NCBI GenBank assembly: GCA_017989775.1
Contig: JAGNPF010000004.1
Span: 1 to 14,870, forward strand
DNA length: 14,870 nucleotides
Direction of reading: 5' to 3'
DNA from: Flavobacterium sp.
Lineage (GTDB): Bacteria; Bacteroidota; Bacteroidia; Flavobacteriales; Flavobacteriaceae
Shown here: positions 8,501 through 14,870 of the stretch, piece by piece
Position numbering within the stretch: position 1 is the stretch's first letter
Layout of the letters: each line of letters starts with the position of its first letter
Notes under the pieces: generated by a model
Seen by the model: only the letters and a program-made list of their open reading frames with translations
Database searches by the model: none
What the model was told of the DNA's origin: nothing
Made by a program: the position numbers and the translations under genes

Positions 8501-11500
8501 GTTCGCTAAATTCGACCAATTTCGAACAAGGAAATGTCGAATACATCCAGTTTTGGGTTTTGGATCCTTATGTTGGAGCTGGCCAGATTCCAAACACAAA
8601 TACAGGGAAAATTTATTTCAATTTAGGGGAGATTTCAGAAGATGTCCTCAAAGACGGAAGAAAACAATATGAAAACGGATTGGGACCAGACCAAATATTG
8701 GTCAACCCGCAACCTATTTGGGGAGATGTGCCGGCTTCGCAATCCTTGATTTATGCATTTGACACCAATACCGCGAATAGAACCAATCAGGATATTGGAC
8801 TGGACGGTTTGAACAATGCCAAAGAGGCCGCAATCTATACCAATCATGCCTCACAACCCGATCCTGCAGCAGATGATTATACTTATTATTTGAACACCAC
8901 GGGAGGTGTCGTGGATCGATATAAAAATTACAATGGTGTGGATGGAAACTCCGCCGTTGACATCAATGATGCCAACAGGGGGTCAACTTCAAATCCAGAC
9001 GTGGAAGACATCAACAGGGACAACACCATGAATACCATCAATGCTTATTATGAATACAGCATTGACATGAAACCCAACATGAGCGTGGGGCAAAATTACA
9101 TTACCGACATTAGAAATACCCAAATAAAAATGGACAATGGTTCAGTTACCGATGCCCGTTGGATTCAGTTTAAAATTCCGGTTTCGCAACCCGAAAACAC
9201 CATTGGAAACATTTCCGATTTCAGGTCCATTCGTTTCATGAGAATGTTCATGACGGGTTTCAGCAACGAAGTGACGGTTCGTTTCGGAGCCTTGGATTTG
9301 GTGAGGGGAGATTGGAGACGCTATACAAGCACTCTTGACCCAACTGATTTAAACGTGGGCGATGACGGTACGGATTTGGATGTATTGGCGGTAAACCTTC
9401 AAGAAAACAATGATAGATGTCCTATCAATTATGTTGTTCCACCAGGGGTTCAACAGGAACAACTGTACAACAACAACACGGTTATCAATCAAAATGAGCA
9501 ATCGCTGTCTTTGAGAGTTTCAGGTGATGGATTGGAACCATTGGATTCAAGAGCAGTTTTCAAAAACGTGAGTGTGGACATGCGCCAGTTCAAGAAATTG
9601 AAAATGTTTTTGCATGCCGAATCTTTGCCAGGCGAAATTGCCCTCAACGACAATCAAATGGTTGGATTCATTCGTTTTGGAAATGACTTTACGCAAAATT
9701 TTTATCAAATAGAAATTCCGTTGAAGGTTACTTTGCCTTCTTCCGCAACGGGTTCGAATTGTGCTTCCTTGAGTCCGGAAACGGTTTGGCCTGCCGAAAA
9801 CGAAATCGATCTTTCGTTGGCGTTGCTTACTGCCATGAAGATTGGTGTTCCCAAAACGCCTTTGCCGGATGGCGAGATATACTATCCCGACGATCATCTT
9901 GACGTGTTTCCTGATGGTGATGGAGATGCCAAACTGAGATTGGGAATTCGAGGAAATCCAAATTTTGGATTGGTTCGAAATTTGATGTTGGGGGTAAAGA
10001 GTGGTGAAACCCATCAAGACATAAAAGGAGAAGTTTGGTTCAATGAGCTTCGCGTGGCCGATATGGACAACAGCGGAGGTATGGCGGCCGTATTGAATGT
10101 CGATTCCAATCTTGCCGATTTTGCCACTGTTTCGGCAACGGGTAGAATGAGCACCATTGGTTTTGGCGCATTGGAAGAAGGACCAAACGAAAGAAGTCGC
10201 GAAGATGTCAAGCAATATAATATCGTTACCAATTTGAATCTGGGTAAATTGTTGCCGCCAAAATGGAAAATCACCTTGCCGTTCAATTACGCCATTGGGG
10301 AAGAAACCATCACGCCGGAATACGATCCGTTCAATCAAGATATTAAATTGAATCAGCTGTTGGATAACACTACCGATGAAGCCGAAAGGGATAATATCAA
10401 AAACCGGGCGGTGGATTACACCAAAAGGAAAAGCATCAATTTTATTGGAGTGAGAAAAGAAAGGGGAGAAGAGCAAAAATCACGTGTTTACGATCCTGAA
10501 AACTTTACTTTTTCGCAATCCTATAATGAGGTGGAACGTCACGATTTTGAAATCGAGGATTACGTGGATCAACAAGCCAACACGGCCGTTGACTATGTTT
10601 ATAGTTTTCAACCCAAATCGATCGAGCCGTTGAAGAAAACGGAATTCATGAAAAAAAGCAATTATTGGAAGTTGTTGAGTGATTTCAATTTCAATTATTT
10701 GCCTTCCAACATCAATTTCAATACCAATATTATCAGGCAATACAACCGTCAACAATTCAGGCAAGTGGAGGTGGAAGGAATAGGCATTGATCCAATGTAC
10801 AGAAGGAATTTTGCCTTCAATTACCAATACGGATTCAATTTTAACCTGACAAAATCATTGAAATTGAATTACACGGCTTCGTCCAGCAACATCGTGAAAA
10901 ATTACATGAACGAGGACAACGAGCCGATAGACAGTTTTACCATTTGGGACAGCTATTGGGATGTTGGACAAGCAAACCAACACATGCAACAATTGGTGTT
11001 GAATTACCAAATTCCATTGGATAAAATTCCGGTATTTAGTTTCGTGAAAGCCAATTATTCCTATACTGGGGATTATAGCTGGCAAAAAGCTTCGGTGGCA
11101 TTGTCTAACATAGAAATTGGCGGGGTGGATTATAATTTGGGGAACACGATTCAAAATGCGAGTTCCCATAATTTGAACGCCACCTTTACCATGGACACTT
11201 TTTACAAGTACATCGGATTGACCAAAAAATCGGCTTTGAAGGCAGCTCCCAAAAGCATCGCTCCCAAACCGGGCGAAAAGGTGGCCAATACCAATTTGTT
11301 GGTTCCCAAACAAGATAATTTTGTAAATGGTTTGATAGGCGTTTTGACCAGCGTAAAAAATATACAGACCAGTTATGTGAAAAATAGCGGAACGGTTTTG
11401 CCGGGATACATGCCGGGTATAGGATTTTTTGGTTCCTCAAAACCGACTCTTGGATTTACTTTTGGAAGCCAGGATGACGTGAGATACGAAGCGGCCAAAA

Positions 11501-12669
11501 ACGGTTGGTTGACAAATTATCCAGACTTTAACCAAAGTTATTCCCAAGTGGACAATGAAGTGTTCAAGACTACGGCCAATATCGATTTGTTTCCAGACTT
11601 GAAAATTGATTTGACATTGGACAGGGCTTATTCCGAGAATTTTTCGGAACAATATGATGTGTCCAACGGAGTGTATAATGCGAGATCGCCTTATAGCTAT
11701 GGTCTTTTCTCCATTTCCACCATTCTAATCAAGACCTCTTTTTCCACCAGTGACGAAAACACCTCGGCGGCGTTTGACGAGTTCAGGAGCAACAGGATTA
11801 CCGTGGCCAACAGATTGGCGACAGAAAGAGGAATCGATCTAACCAATCCGGCGAATATAGATGCAGATGGTTTCCCGAAAGGATTCGGAAAAAACAATCA
11901 AGCCGTATTGTTGCCGTCCTTTTTGGCGGCCTACTCGGGTGGAGATGCATCGAGTACTTCACTGGGGATTTTCAAAAGTTTTCCGGTGCCCAACTGGTCA
12001 ATCAAATACAATGGCTTGATGCGTTATGCTTTTTTCAAAAAGAATTTCAAACGCTTTTCGTTGCAACAAAATTACAGGGCTTCCTACACGGTCAATGCGT
12101 TCAGATCCAATTTCCAATACGACAAAGATCCCGACGGAGTGGATGCGAGCGGTAATTTTTTCAATAAAACCATTATGTCAAACGTCAATTTGGTAGAGCA
12201 ATTCAATCCGCTTATCCGAGTGGATTTTGAATTGGTCAACTCCTTGAAAATCTTGACCGAAGTGAAGAAAGATCGCGCCTTGTCCATGAGTTTCGACAAC
12301 AATTTATTGACGGAAGTCCGAGGAATTGAATATGTCGTGGGAATGGGGTATCGTATAAAAGACGTCGTGTTTTCGTCCAGTTTGGCCGATAATCCTACCG
12401 GAATCATAAAAAGCGACATCATCATAAAAGCAGATATGTCGTACAGGAACAACCAGACCATCGTTCGTTATCTGGATTATGACAACAATCAATTGGCGGG
12501 AGGACAAAATGTTTGGTCATTGAAATTGACTGCCGATTATTCTTTCAGCAAGAACCTGACGGCTATTTTCTATTATGACCACGCATTTTCCAAAGCCGTG
12601 ATTTCTACTTCTTTTCCTTTGACCAATGTTCGTTCTGGATTCACGCTGCGATATAATTTTGGGAATTAA
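5503..12669 (+). CDS. sprA: T9SS outer-membrane translocon and gliding motility protein SprA (Sov homologue)
   Basis: SprA is the giant 36-strand outer-membrane barrel through which type IX secretion substrates leave the cell; its P. gingivalis homologue is Sov, and it is required for flavobacterial gliding. The 2388-aa length fits the family (about 2400). A signal peptide is visible: basic residues up to about 14, hydrophobic ICTLFIVVFGSFVS, then RAQ with cleavage near residues 30-31. Two SprA N-terminal-type segments can be seen, near 150-290 (QRISMSLMGKVGTRLNVNVN) and near 755-830 (RFFGVYVEHNISDKFLVGAT). Family-like motifs include VDDFEGSQSTIDMR from 867, Asp-rich PDVEDINRDNTMN around 1165-1177 and DGDGD at 1471-1475. 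Alternating strands continue to the C-terminal RSGFTLRYNFGN. The start is TTG, 2 nt after ruvA: the frame is closed by TAA at 5476-5478, and the only other candidate, GTG codon 12, would remove much of the basic region. The frame is uninterrupted. Confidence 0.97.
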   Translation: MKIQYFKKNQFVHKICTLFIVVFGSFVSRAQVAPVPQDTTNTGFSTGKIQIKDPASILKSYTYDPVTGMYVYTKTIDGFPTNYPTILSPKEYEDLVRKESMRNYFKQKLDAIDGNKDGSDAAKKDLLPRYYVKSGLFESIFGSNTIDVKPTGSIEMDFGLRYTKQDNPAFSPRNRSTTSFDFNQRISMSLMGKVGTRLNVNVNYDTQSTFAFQNLIKLEYTPSEDDIIQKIEVGNVSMPLNSALIKGPQSLFGVKTKLQFGKTSITGVFSEQKSQTKTVVAEGGGTVQDFEMFALDYDSDRHFFLSQYFRHKYDAALKNYPFIDSRVQISRLEIWVTNKQNRVNTTTGNNLRNIIALQDLGEAQLTGLPDSEVVVLDPSTGMFNKPADSPSDNSNNDYDPAQIATGTGLLNNNIREIATSGSGFNVTVNEGADYSKLENARKLNSNEYTFHPQLGYISLQQRLANDEVLAVAYQYTIGDQVYQVGEFGNDGVDATLVSGTTPSDQAIITQSLVLKMLKSNLTNVKNPVWNLMMKNIYQIPGAYQLKQENFRFNILYTDPSPINYISPVSGSAFPPNPIAGNEVAETPLLKVFNLDKLNFNNDPQAGGDGFFDFMQGMTVDTQNGRIIFTTKEPFGELLFTKLSNGAGEDYKDSSTYNPNQKKYVFRNMYSNTQSGALQDSDKNKFLLRGKYKSSGGDGIPIGAFNVPRGSVVVTAGGRVLVEGIDYSVNYQLGRVQILDPSLQASNTPINVSLENNSIFGQQTKRFFGVYVEHNISDKFLVGATFLKLNERPFTQKSGFGQESVNNNIFGFNTNYSSEVPFLTRLVNKLPNMDTGVPSNVSVRGEVAFLKPETPKNDSFQGEATIYVDDFEGSQSTIDMRSAYAWSLASTPINDAESNYNFNGSANDLSYGHKRAKLAWYTIDPIFYTQKPSGITNDDLSLNSTRRIFSEELYPLTDIAAGQSQVVNTLDLTYFPSERGAYNNATNVSTNPKDNFGGIMRSLNSTNFEQGNVEYIQFWVLDPYVGAGQIPNTNTGKIYFNLGEISEDVLKDGRKQYENGLGPDQILVNPQPIWGDVPASQSLIYAFDTNTANRTNQDIGLDGLNNAKEAAIYTNHASQPDPAADDYTYYLNTTGGVVDRYKNYNGVDGNSAVDINDANRGSTSNPDVEDINRDNTMNTINAYYEYSIDMKPNMSVGQNYITDIRNTQIKMDNGSVTDARWIQFKIPVSQPENTIGNISDFRSIRFMRMFMTGFSNEVTVRFGALDLVRGDWRRYTSTLDPTDLNVGDDGTDLDVLAVNLQENNDRCPINYVVPPGVQQEQLYNNNTVINQNEQSLSLRVSGDGLEPLDSRAVFKNVSVDMRQFKKLKMFLHAESLPGEIALNDNQMVGFIRFGNDFTQNFYQIEIPLKVTLPSSATGSNCASLSPETVWPAENEIDLSLALLTAMKIGVPKTPLPDGEIYYPDDHLDVFPDGDGDAKLRLGIRGNPNFGLVRNLMLGVKSGETHQDIKGEVWFNELRVADMDNSGGMAAVLNVDSNLADFATVSATGRMSTIGFGALEEGPNERSREDVKQYNIVTNLNLGKLLPPKWKITLPFNYAIGEETITPEYDPFNQDIKLNQLLDNTTDEAERDNIKNRAVDYTKRKSINFIGVRKERGEEQKSRVYDPENFTFSQSYNEVERHDFEIEDYVDQQANTAVDYVYSFQPKSIEPLKKTEFMKKSNYWKLLSDFNFNYLPSNINFNTNIIRQYNRQQFRQVEVEGIGIDPMYRRNFAFNYQYGFNFNLTKSLKLNYTASSSNIVKNYMNEDNEPIDSFTIWDSYWDVGQANQHMQQLVLNYQIPLDKIPVFSFVKANYSYTGDYSWQKASVALSNIEIGGVDYNLGNTIQNASSHNLNATFTMDTFYKYIGLTKKSALKAAPKSIAPKPGEKVANTNLLVPKQDNFVNGLIGVLTSVKNIQTSYVKNSGTVLPGYMPGIGFFGSSKPTLGFTFGSQDDVRYEAAKNGWLTNYPDFNQSYSQVDNEVFKTTANIDLFPDLKIDLTLDRAYSENFSEQYDVSNGVYNARSPYSYGLFSISTILIKTSFSTSDENTSAAFDEFRSNRITVANRLATERGIDLTNPANIDADGFPKGFGKNNQAVLLPSFLAAYSGGDASSTSLGIFKSFPVPNWSIKYNGLMRYAFFKKNFKRFSLQQNYRASYTVNAFRSNFQYDKDPDGVDASGNFFNKTIMSNVNLVEQFNPLIRVDFELVNSLKILTEVKKDRALSMSFDNNLLTEVRGIEYVVGMGYRIKDVVFSSSLADNPTGIIKSDIIIKADMSYRNNQTIVRYLDYDNNQLAGGQNVWSLKLTADYSFSKNLTAIFYYDHAFSKAVISTSFPLTNVRSGFTLRYNFGN

Positions 12670-12689
12670 TAAAATTTTGTCCCAATCGG

Positions 12690-12720
12690 TTTAATATTAA
12701 AGTTAGAAACAATACTTTTG
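12690..12720 (+). promoter_or_regulatory. Candidate promoter for the gcvH operon
   Basis: TACTTTTG at 12713-12720 is a perfect TAnnTTTG match. TTTA at 12690-12693 is a one-mismatch -33 element separated from it by a well-placed 19 nt. Transcription would start near 12727, leaving a leader of about 75 nt that includes the tandem repeat before gcvH. I found no convincing terminator between the sprA stop and this site, so read-through from sprA is also possible. Confidence 0.5.
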
Positions 12721-12764
12721 GAAAATATTAAATAATGGGCAAAAACATTTGAAACAGTAGAGCC

Positions 12765-12790
12765 TAAATCTAAATTTTAAATCTAAATTT
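12765..12790 (+). repeat. 13-bp tandem duplication in the gcvH leader
   Basis: The 13-nt unit TAAATCTAAATTT occurs twice, head to tail and without mismatch, at 12765-12777 and 12778-12790, ending 11 nt before the gcvH ATG. Each unit contains the inverted pair AAAT/ATTT. I recall similar short A/T repeats as common in flavobacterial intergenic DNA, so it may be a neutral slippage product. Its position in the leader means it could also affect mRNA structure or ribosome access. Confidence 0.75.
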
Positions 12791-12801
12791 TAAAAAGTAT
12801 C

Positions 12802-13182
12802 ATGAACATACCAGCAAATTTAAAGTACACAAAAGATCACGAATGGGTTAGCGTTGAAGGAGATATTGCAACCGTTGGAATCACTCATTTTGCACAAAAA
12901 GAGCTTGGAGATATCGTGTATGTTGAAGTGGAAACCTTGGATCAAACCTTGGCAAAAGACGAAGTTTTTGGAACGGTTGAGGCTGTAAAAACAGTTTCGG
13001 ATTTGTTTCTTCCCTTGTCTGGAGAAATTATTGCCTTCAATGATGATTTGGAAAGTGCTCCTGAAAGTGTAAACACCGATCCTTATGGAGCTGGTTGGAT
13101 GATAAAAGTAAAAATTGCCGATTTGGGCGAAATAGATTCTTTGCTTTCGAGCGATGCATACAAAGAGCTGATAGGTGCGTAA
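12802..13182 (+). CDS. gcvH: Glycine cleavage system H protein
   Basis: GcvH is the lipoylated carrier of the glycine cleavage system; its lipoyl arm shuttles the aminomethyl group between GcvP, GcvT and the lipoamide dehydrogenase in the cytoplasm. The 126-aa product has the family length. The lipoyl-attachment region is clear: [20 protein letters not shown], with Lys63 the expected modified residue. KYTKDHEWV at the N-terminus and [14 protein letters not shown] near the C-terminus are also typical. The ATG has an A-rich leader (ttaaaaagtatc). No gcvP, gcvT or lipoyl-transfer gene is in the window, so gcvH is unlinked from its pathway here. Its stop overlaps the vanZ-like start by 8 nt, implying co-transcription. 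I searched the leader by eye for glycine-riboswitch features and found none. Confidence 0.97.
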   Translation: MNIPANLKYTKDHEWVSVEGDIATVGITHFAQKELGDIVYVEVETLDQTLAKDEVFGTVEAVKTVSDLFLPLSGEIIAFNDDLESAPESVNTDPYGAGWMIKVKIADLGEIDSLLSSDAYKELIGA

Positions 13183-13561
13183 ACTATTTTTTTTACTGGC
13201 GGCTTTGTTTTGGACTGGGGTAATCCTGTTTTTTTGTTTGGTCAAATCAAGCAATCTTCCCTCGGTAGAGATTCTGTATTTAGATAAAGCCGTTCATGTG
13301 TTTTTTCATTTTGTATTTACGATCCTCTGGTTTTTGTTTTTCAAAAAGAAGCTGAATACCTCCAATATGTTTTGGCCTTTGGTTGTTTCTTTCTTGTTTT
13401 CGTTCTTTTTCGGAATAGCCATAGAATTGATGCAACATTTTTTTACCGTGACCAGGAGTGCCGACCTAATGGATGAATTGGCAAATCTGTCAGGGGCCAC
13501 TTTGGCGGTTGTTTCAATTGTCGTGCTGAACACCTTCGATGGACTGGTGGATAGGATTTAA
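13175..13561 (+). CDS. VanZ-like family membrane protein
   Basis: This 128-aa integral membrane protein has four predicted hydrophobic segments at about 4-23, 38-57, 66-84 and 103-120. The VanZ-like signature is present: [16 protein letters not shown] before and in the second segment, then [18 protein letters not shown] with Glu84, Gln87, Arg94 and Asp97, and NLSGA (Asn104, Gly107) leading into the last segment. VanZ gives low-level teicoplanin resistance in enterococci, but most relatives are uncharacterised, so no resistance role is implied. The likely start is GTG at 13175, inside the last codons of gcvH with an 8-nt overlap; it gives the basic MRK N-terminus before the first membrane segment. 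A T8 run (13187-13194) encodes part of that segment. deoC follows after 32 nt. Family assignment is good; function unknown. Confidence 0.88.
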   Translation: MRKLFFLLAALFWTGVILFFCLVKSSNLPSVEILYLDKAVHVFFHFVFTILWFLFFKKKLNTSNMFWPLVVSFLFSFFFGIAIELMQHFFTVTRSADLMDELANLSGATLAVVSIVVLNTFDGLVDRI

Positions 13562-13593
13562 TTGATTTAAAAGAATATTTTACATTTAAAAAG

Positions 13594-14337
13594 ATGAATA
13601 TCAAGCAATATTTAGATTCGACCTATTTGAAAACGCCTGAGCAATCCGGACTGACGGAAGCCGAAAATACTACCATCGCCAAAGAATTCATACAGGAAGC
13701 CATAGACGAGAACTTCAAACTCATCATGATTCGTCCCAATATCGTTTCCATCGCCAGAAAAATGATTACAGAAGTCAATTCTCCTGTGCAAATAGGAACG
13801 GTAATCGATTTTCCCCAAGGGAAAGCAGGATTGGAAGCCAAGCTTGCCGAAGCGAAACAAGCCATTGCAGATGGTGCCGACGACCTAGATTTTGTATGCA
13901 ATTACGAAGCCTTCAAGGAAGGAAAAGTGGATTTGGTCAAGGAAGAAATTCTGCAATGCACCCAACTTGGATTGGCCAACAACAAAGTCGTAAAGTGGAT
14001 CATCGAAGTGGCGGCACTAACGGACAAGCAAATTGTGCAGTTGTCGGCTTTGATAAAAAATCTTGTCATCACGAATTTTAAAGAAGAAAATTACGCATCG
14101 GTTTTCGTTAAATCGTCCACAGGATTTTATAAAACCGAAAACAATCTTCCCAACGGAGCCACGGTTCCAACCATCGTATTGATGCTGGAAAATGCTTCGC
14201 CACTTCCCGTGAAAGCGGCAGGAGGAGTGAGAACTTATGAAGAAGCGGTCGAAATGATTCGGCTGGGCGTAAAACGAATTGGTACTTCGGGAGCCAAGGC
14301 CATTGCCAATGGACAAAAAGCGGAAGGTGGTTACTAA
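13594..14337 (+). CDS. deoC: Deoxyribose-phosphate aldolase
   Basis: DeoC (DERA) is a class I aldolase that splits 2-deoxyribose 5-phosphate into glyceraldehyde 3-phosphate and acetaldehyde during deoxynucleoside catabolism in the cytoplasm. The 247-aa product fits the family. Seen against E. coli DeoC recalled from memory: Schiff-base Lys173 in FVKSSTGF (Lys167), second active-site Lys207 in VKAAGGVRT (Lys201), and the proton-relay Asp99 in GADDLDF (Asp102). The phosphate-binding GGVRT is intact, while the last loop reads GTSGA where many relatives have GTSSG. At the Cys47 position (ICIYPR in E. coli) this protein has Met45 (IMIRPN). The ATG at 13594 has the A-rich leader tttaaaaag. It lies 32 nt after vanZ and 15 nt before the next gene, without deoA, deoB or deoD nearby, so it is not in a classical deo operon. 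I see no terminator on either side. Confidence 0.94.
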   Translation: MNIKQYLDSTYLKTPEQSGLTEAENTTIAKEFIQEAIDENFKLIMIRPNIVSIARKMITEVNSPVQIGTVIDFPQGKAGLEAKLAEAKQAIADGADDLDFVCNYEAFKEGKVDLVKEEILQCTQLGLANNKVVKWIIEVAALTDKQIVQLSALIKNLVITNFKEENYASVFVKSSTGFYKTENNLPNGATVPTIVLMLENASPLPVKAAGGVRTYEEAVEMIRLGVKRIGTSGAKAIANGQKAEGGY

Positions 14338-14352
14338 ACAAGAAAACCCAAT

Positions 14353-14870
14353 ATGAAAAAAGGATTGCAGACATTGCTTTTATCTCTTTGCACTTTCGTC
14401 GCTTTGGCACAAAATGTGAATAATACCCCCAAAAATGACCTGAGTTCTCCATCGCGATTTCCTGTTTTTCCAAATTGCGAAAATTTGGAAGCCGAAGTCT
14501 TGGAGAAATGTTTCTACAACGAAGTGCAGGATTTTGTCTTCGAAAATTTCGTGGTTCCTGAAAATTTGATCCAAAATAATTTTCAGGGAAAAGTCAAAGT
14601 GCTTTTTGAAGTGGACGAAAAAGGAGTTTTCAAAGTGGTGTATGTCAATGCCGTTGATGACGCATTGATCAAGGAAGCCAAAAGGGTTTTTGGCAAGTTT
14701 CCAAAAATAAAACCCTCAACCTACAATGGGAATCCGACTTTTTCACAATACAACATCACTATTTCAATACCTTTAAAAAGCACCGAACAACAAGCAGCCG
14801 AAGCAGTTGCTGCGGCAACTGCCCTGGAAGTCAAAAATGCTCCCAACAAGAAATCGACAGAATTGGACAG
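14353..14870 (+). CDS. remB: RemB-like gliding motility-associated exported protein with TonB-like domain (3' truncated by the window edge)
   Basis: The frame is open from ATG 14353 to the window end; 172 residues are visible and no stop is reached. A signal peptide is clear: MKK, hydrophobic LLLSLCTFVALA, then AQ, cleaved near residue 19-20. A segment with two cysteines (Cys42, Cys53) in FPNCENLEAEVLEKCF follows. Residues about 73-141 resemble a TonB C-terminal domain: FQGKVKVLFEVDEKG, a helix with AKRVFGKFPKIKP, and a closing strand NITISIP. An Ala- and Gln-rich stretch then continues past the window. From memory, F. johnsoniae remB is the fourth gene after sprA, beyond gcvH, a small membrane protein and deoC, and this order matches; that is my main reason for the symbol. 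If so, the unseen part should be long. The alternative is a generic secreted TonB-like protein. It starts 15 nt after deoC, suggesting one operon. Confidence 0.6.
   Translation, partial: MKKGLQTLLLSLCTFVALAQNVNNTPKNDLSSPSRFPVFPNCENLEAEVLEKCFYNEVQDFVFENFVVPENLIQNNFQGKVKVLFEVDEKGVFKVVYVNAVDDALIKEAKRVFGKFPKIKPSTYNGNPTFSQYNITISIPLKSTEQQAAEAVAAATALEVKNAPNKKSTELD

Noticed and set aside
9547..10476. Long open frame on the minus strand (309 codons) within sprA
   Set aside because: It lies wholly antisense to sprA, whose frame is continuous and family-like here. The translation has no recognisable domain, and such shadows are expected over a 7-kb gene with biased codon use.
12670..12801. Glycine riboswitch upstream of gcvH
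   Set aside because: The gap is only 132 nt and very AT-rich, and I see no paired-aptamer-like GC-rich stems or conserved G-rich core. A covariance-model search would settle it.
13562..13588. Promoter between vanZ-like and deoC (TTG, 16 nt, TACATTTA)
   Set aside because: The -7 element has a mismatch in its last base and ends 5 nt before the deoC ATG, leaving no room for a leader. The short gap favours co-transcription.
13896..14081. Plus-strand open frame (61 codons) out of frame within deoC
   Set aside because: It overlaps the active-site-coding part of deoC. The translation is Gly/Gln/Arg-rich without a domain, which is typical of a frame shadow.

Overview
The window is a 14.9 kb piece of an AT-rich Bacteroidota chromosome, almost certainly Flavobacterium or a close flavobacterial relative. 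The evidence is a complete type IX secretion (T9SS) translocon gene (sprA), perfect matches to the Bacteroidota promoter element TAnnTTTG, A-rich rather than Shine-Dalgarno leaders, and a gene order (ruvA-sprA-gcvH-vanZ-deoC-remB-like) that I recall from Flavobacterium johnsoniae. Every gene I support is on the + strand. I see no mobile element, CRISPR array, tRNA, rRNA or clear sign of horizontal transfer.

Layout. (1) 1-1799: the 3' part of ruvB (Holliday-junction helicase motor), overlapped by 4 nt by queG (last step of queuosine synthesis), which starts with TTG. (2) 1998-2423: a small tandem-CBS-domain protein, standing alone between an AT-rich 198-nt gap and a strong intrinsic terminator. 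(3) 2545-4830: maeB, a malic enzyme fused to a phosphotransacetylase-like domain. (4) 4831-4918: a compact gap where a long AT hairpin (possible maeB terminator) is interleaved with the best promoter candidate in the window, serving ruvA. (5) 4919-12669: ruvA followed after 2 nt by sprA (2388 aa, half the window), again with a TTG start, so sprA probably depends on ruvA transcription and perhaps on its translation. (6) 12802-14870: gcvH, vanZ-like, deoC and a truncated remB-like gene in tight succession, probably one operon, preceded by a candidate promoter and a 13-bp tandem repeat.

How the genes work together. ruvA and ruvB encode partners of one complex but lie about 4 kb apart in different transcription units. 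sprA (T9SS outer-membrane channel) and the remB-like gene (gliding-associated protein with a TonB-like N-terminal domain) bracket a housekeeping cassette (glycine cleavage H protein, VanZ-like membrane protein, deoxyribose-phosphate aldolase). The cassette looks like conserved flavobacterial synteny rather than a pathway. This is mostly core genome and I do not see a clearly undescribed system. The points most worth a second look are a terminator-like hairpin inside the start of queG, the interleaved terminator/promoter before ruvA-sprA, a deoC with Met at the position of the E. coli inactivation-prone Cys47, Asp-rich loops in SprA, and the domain order of the truncated last gene.
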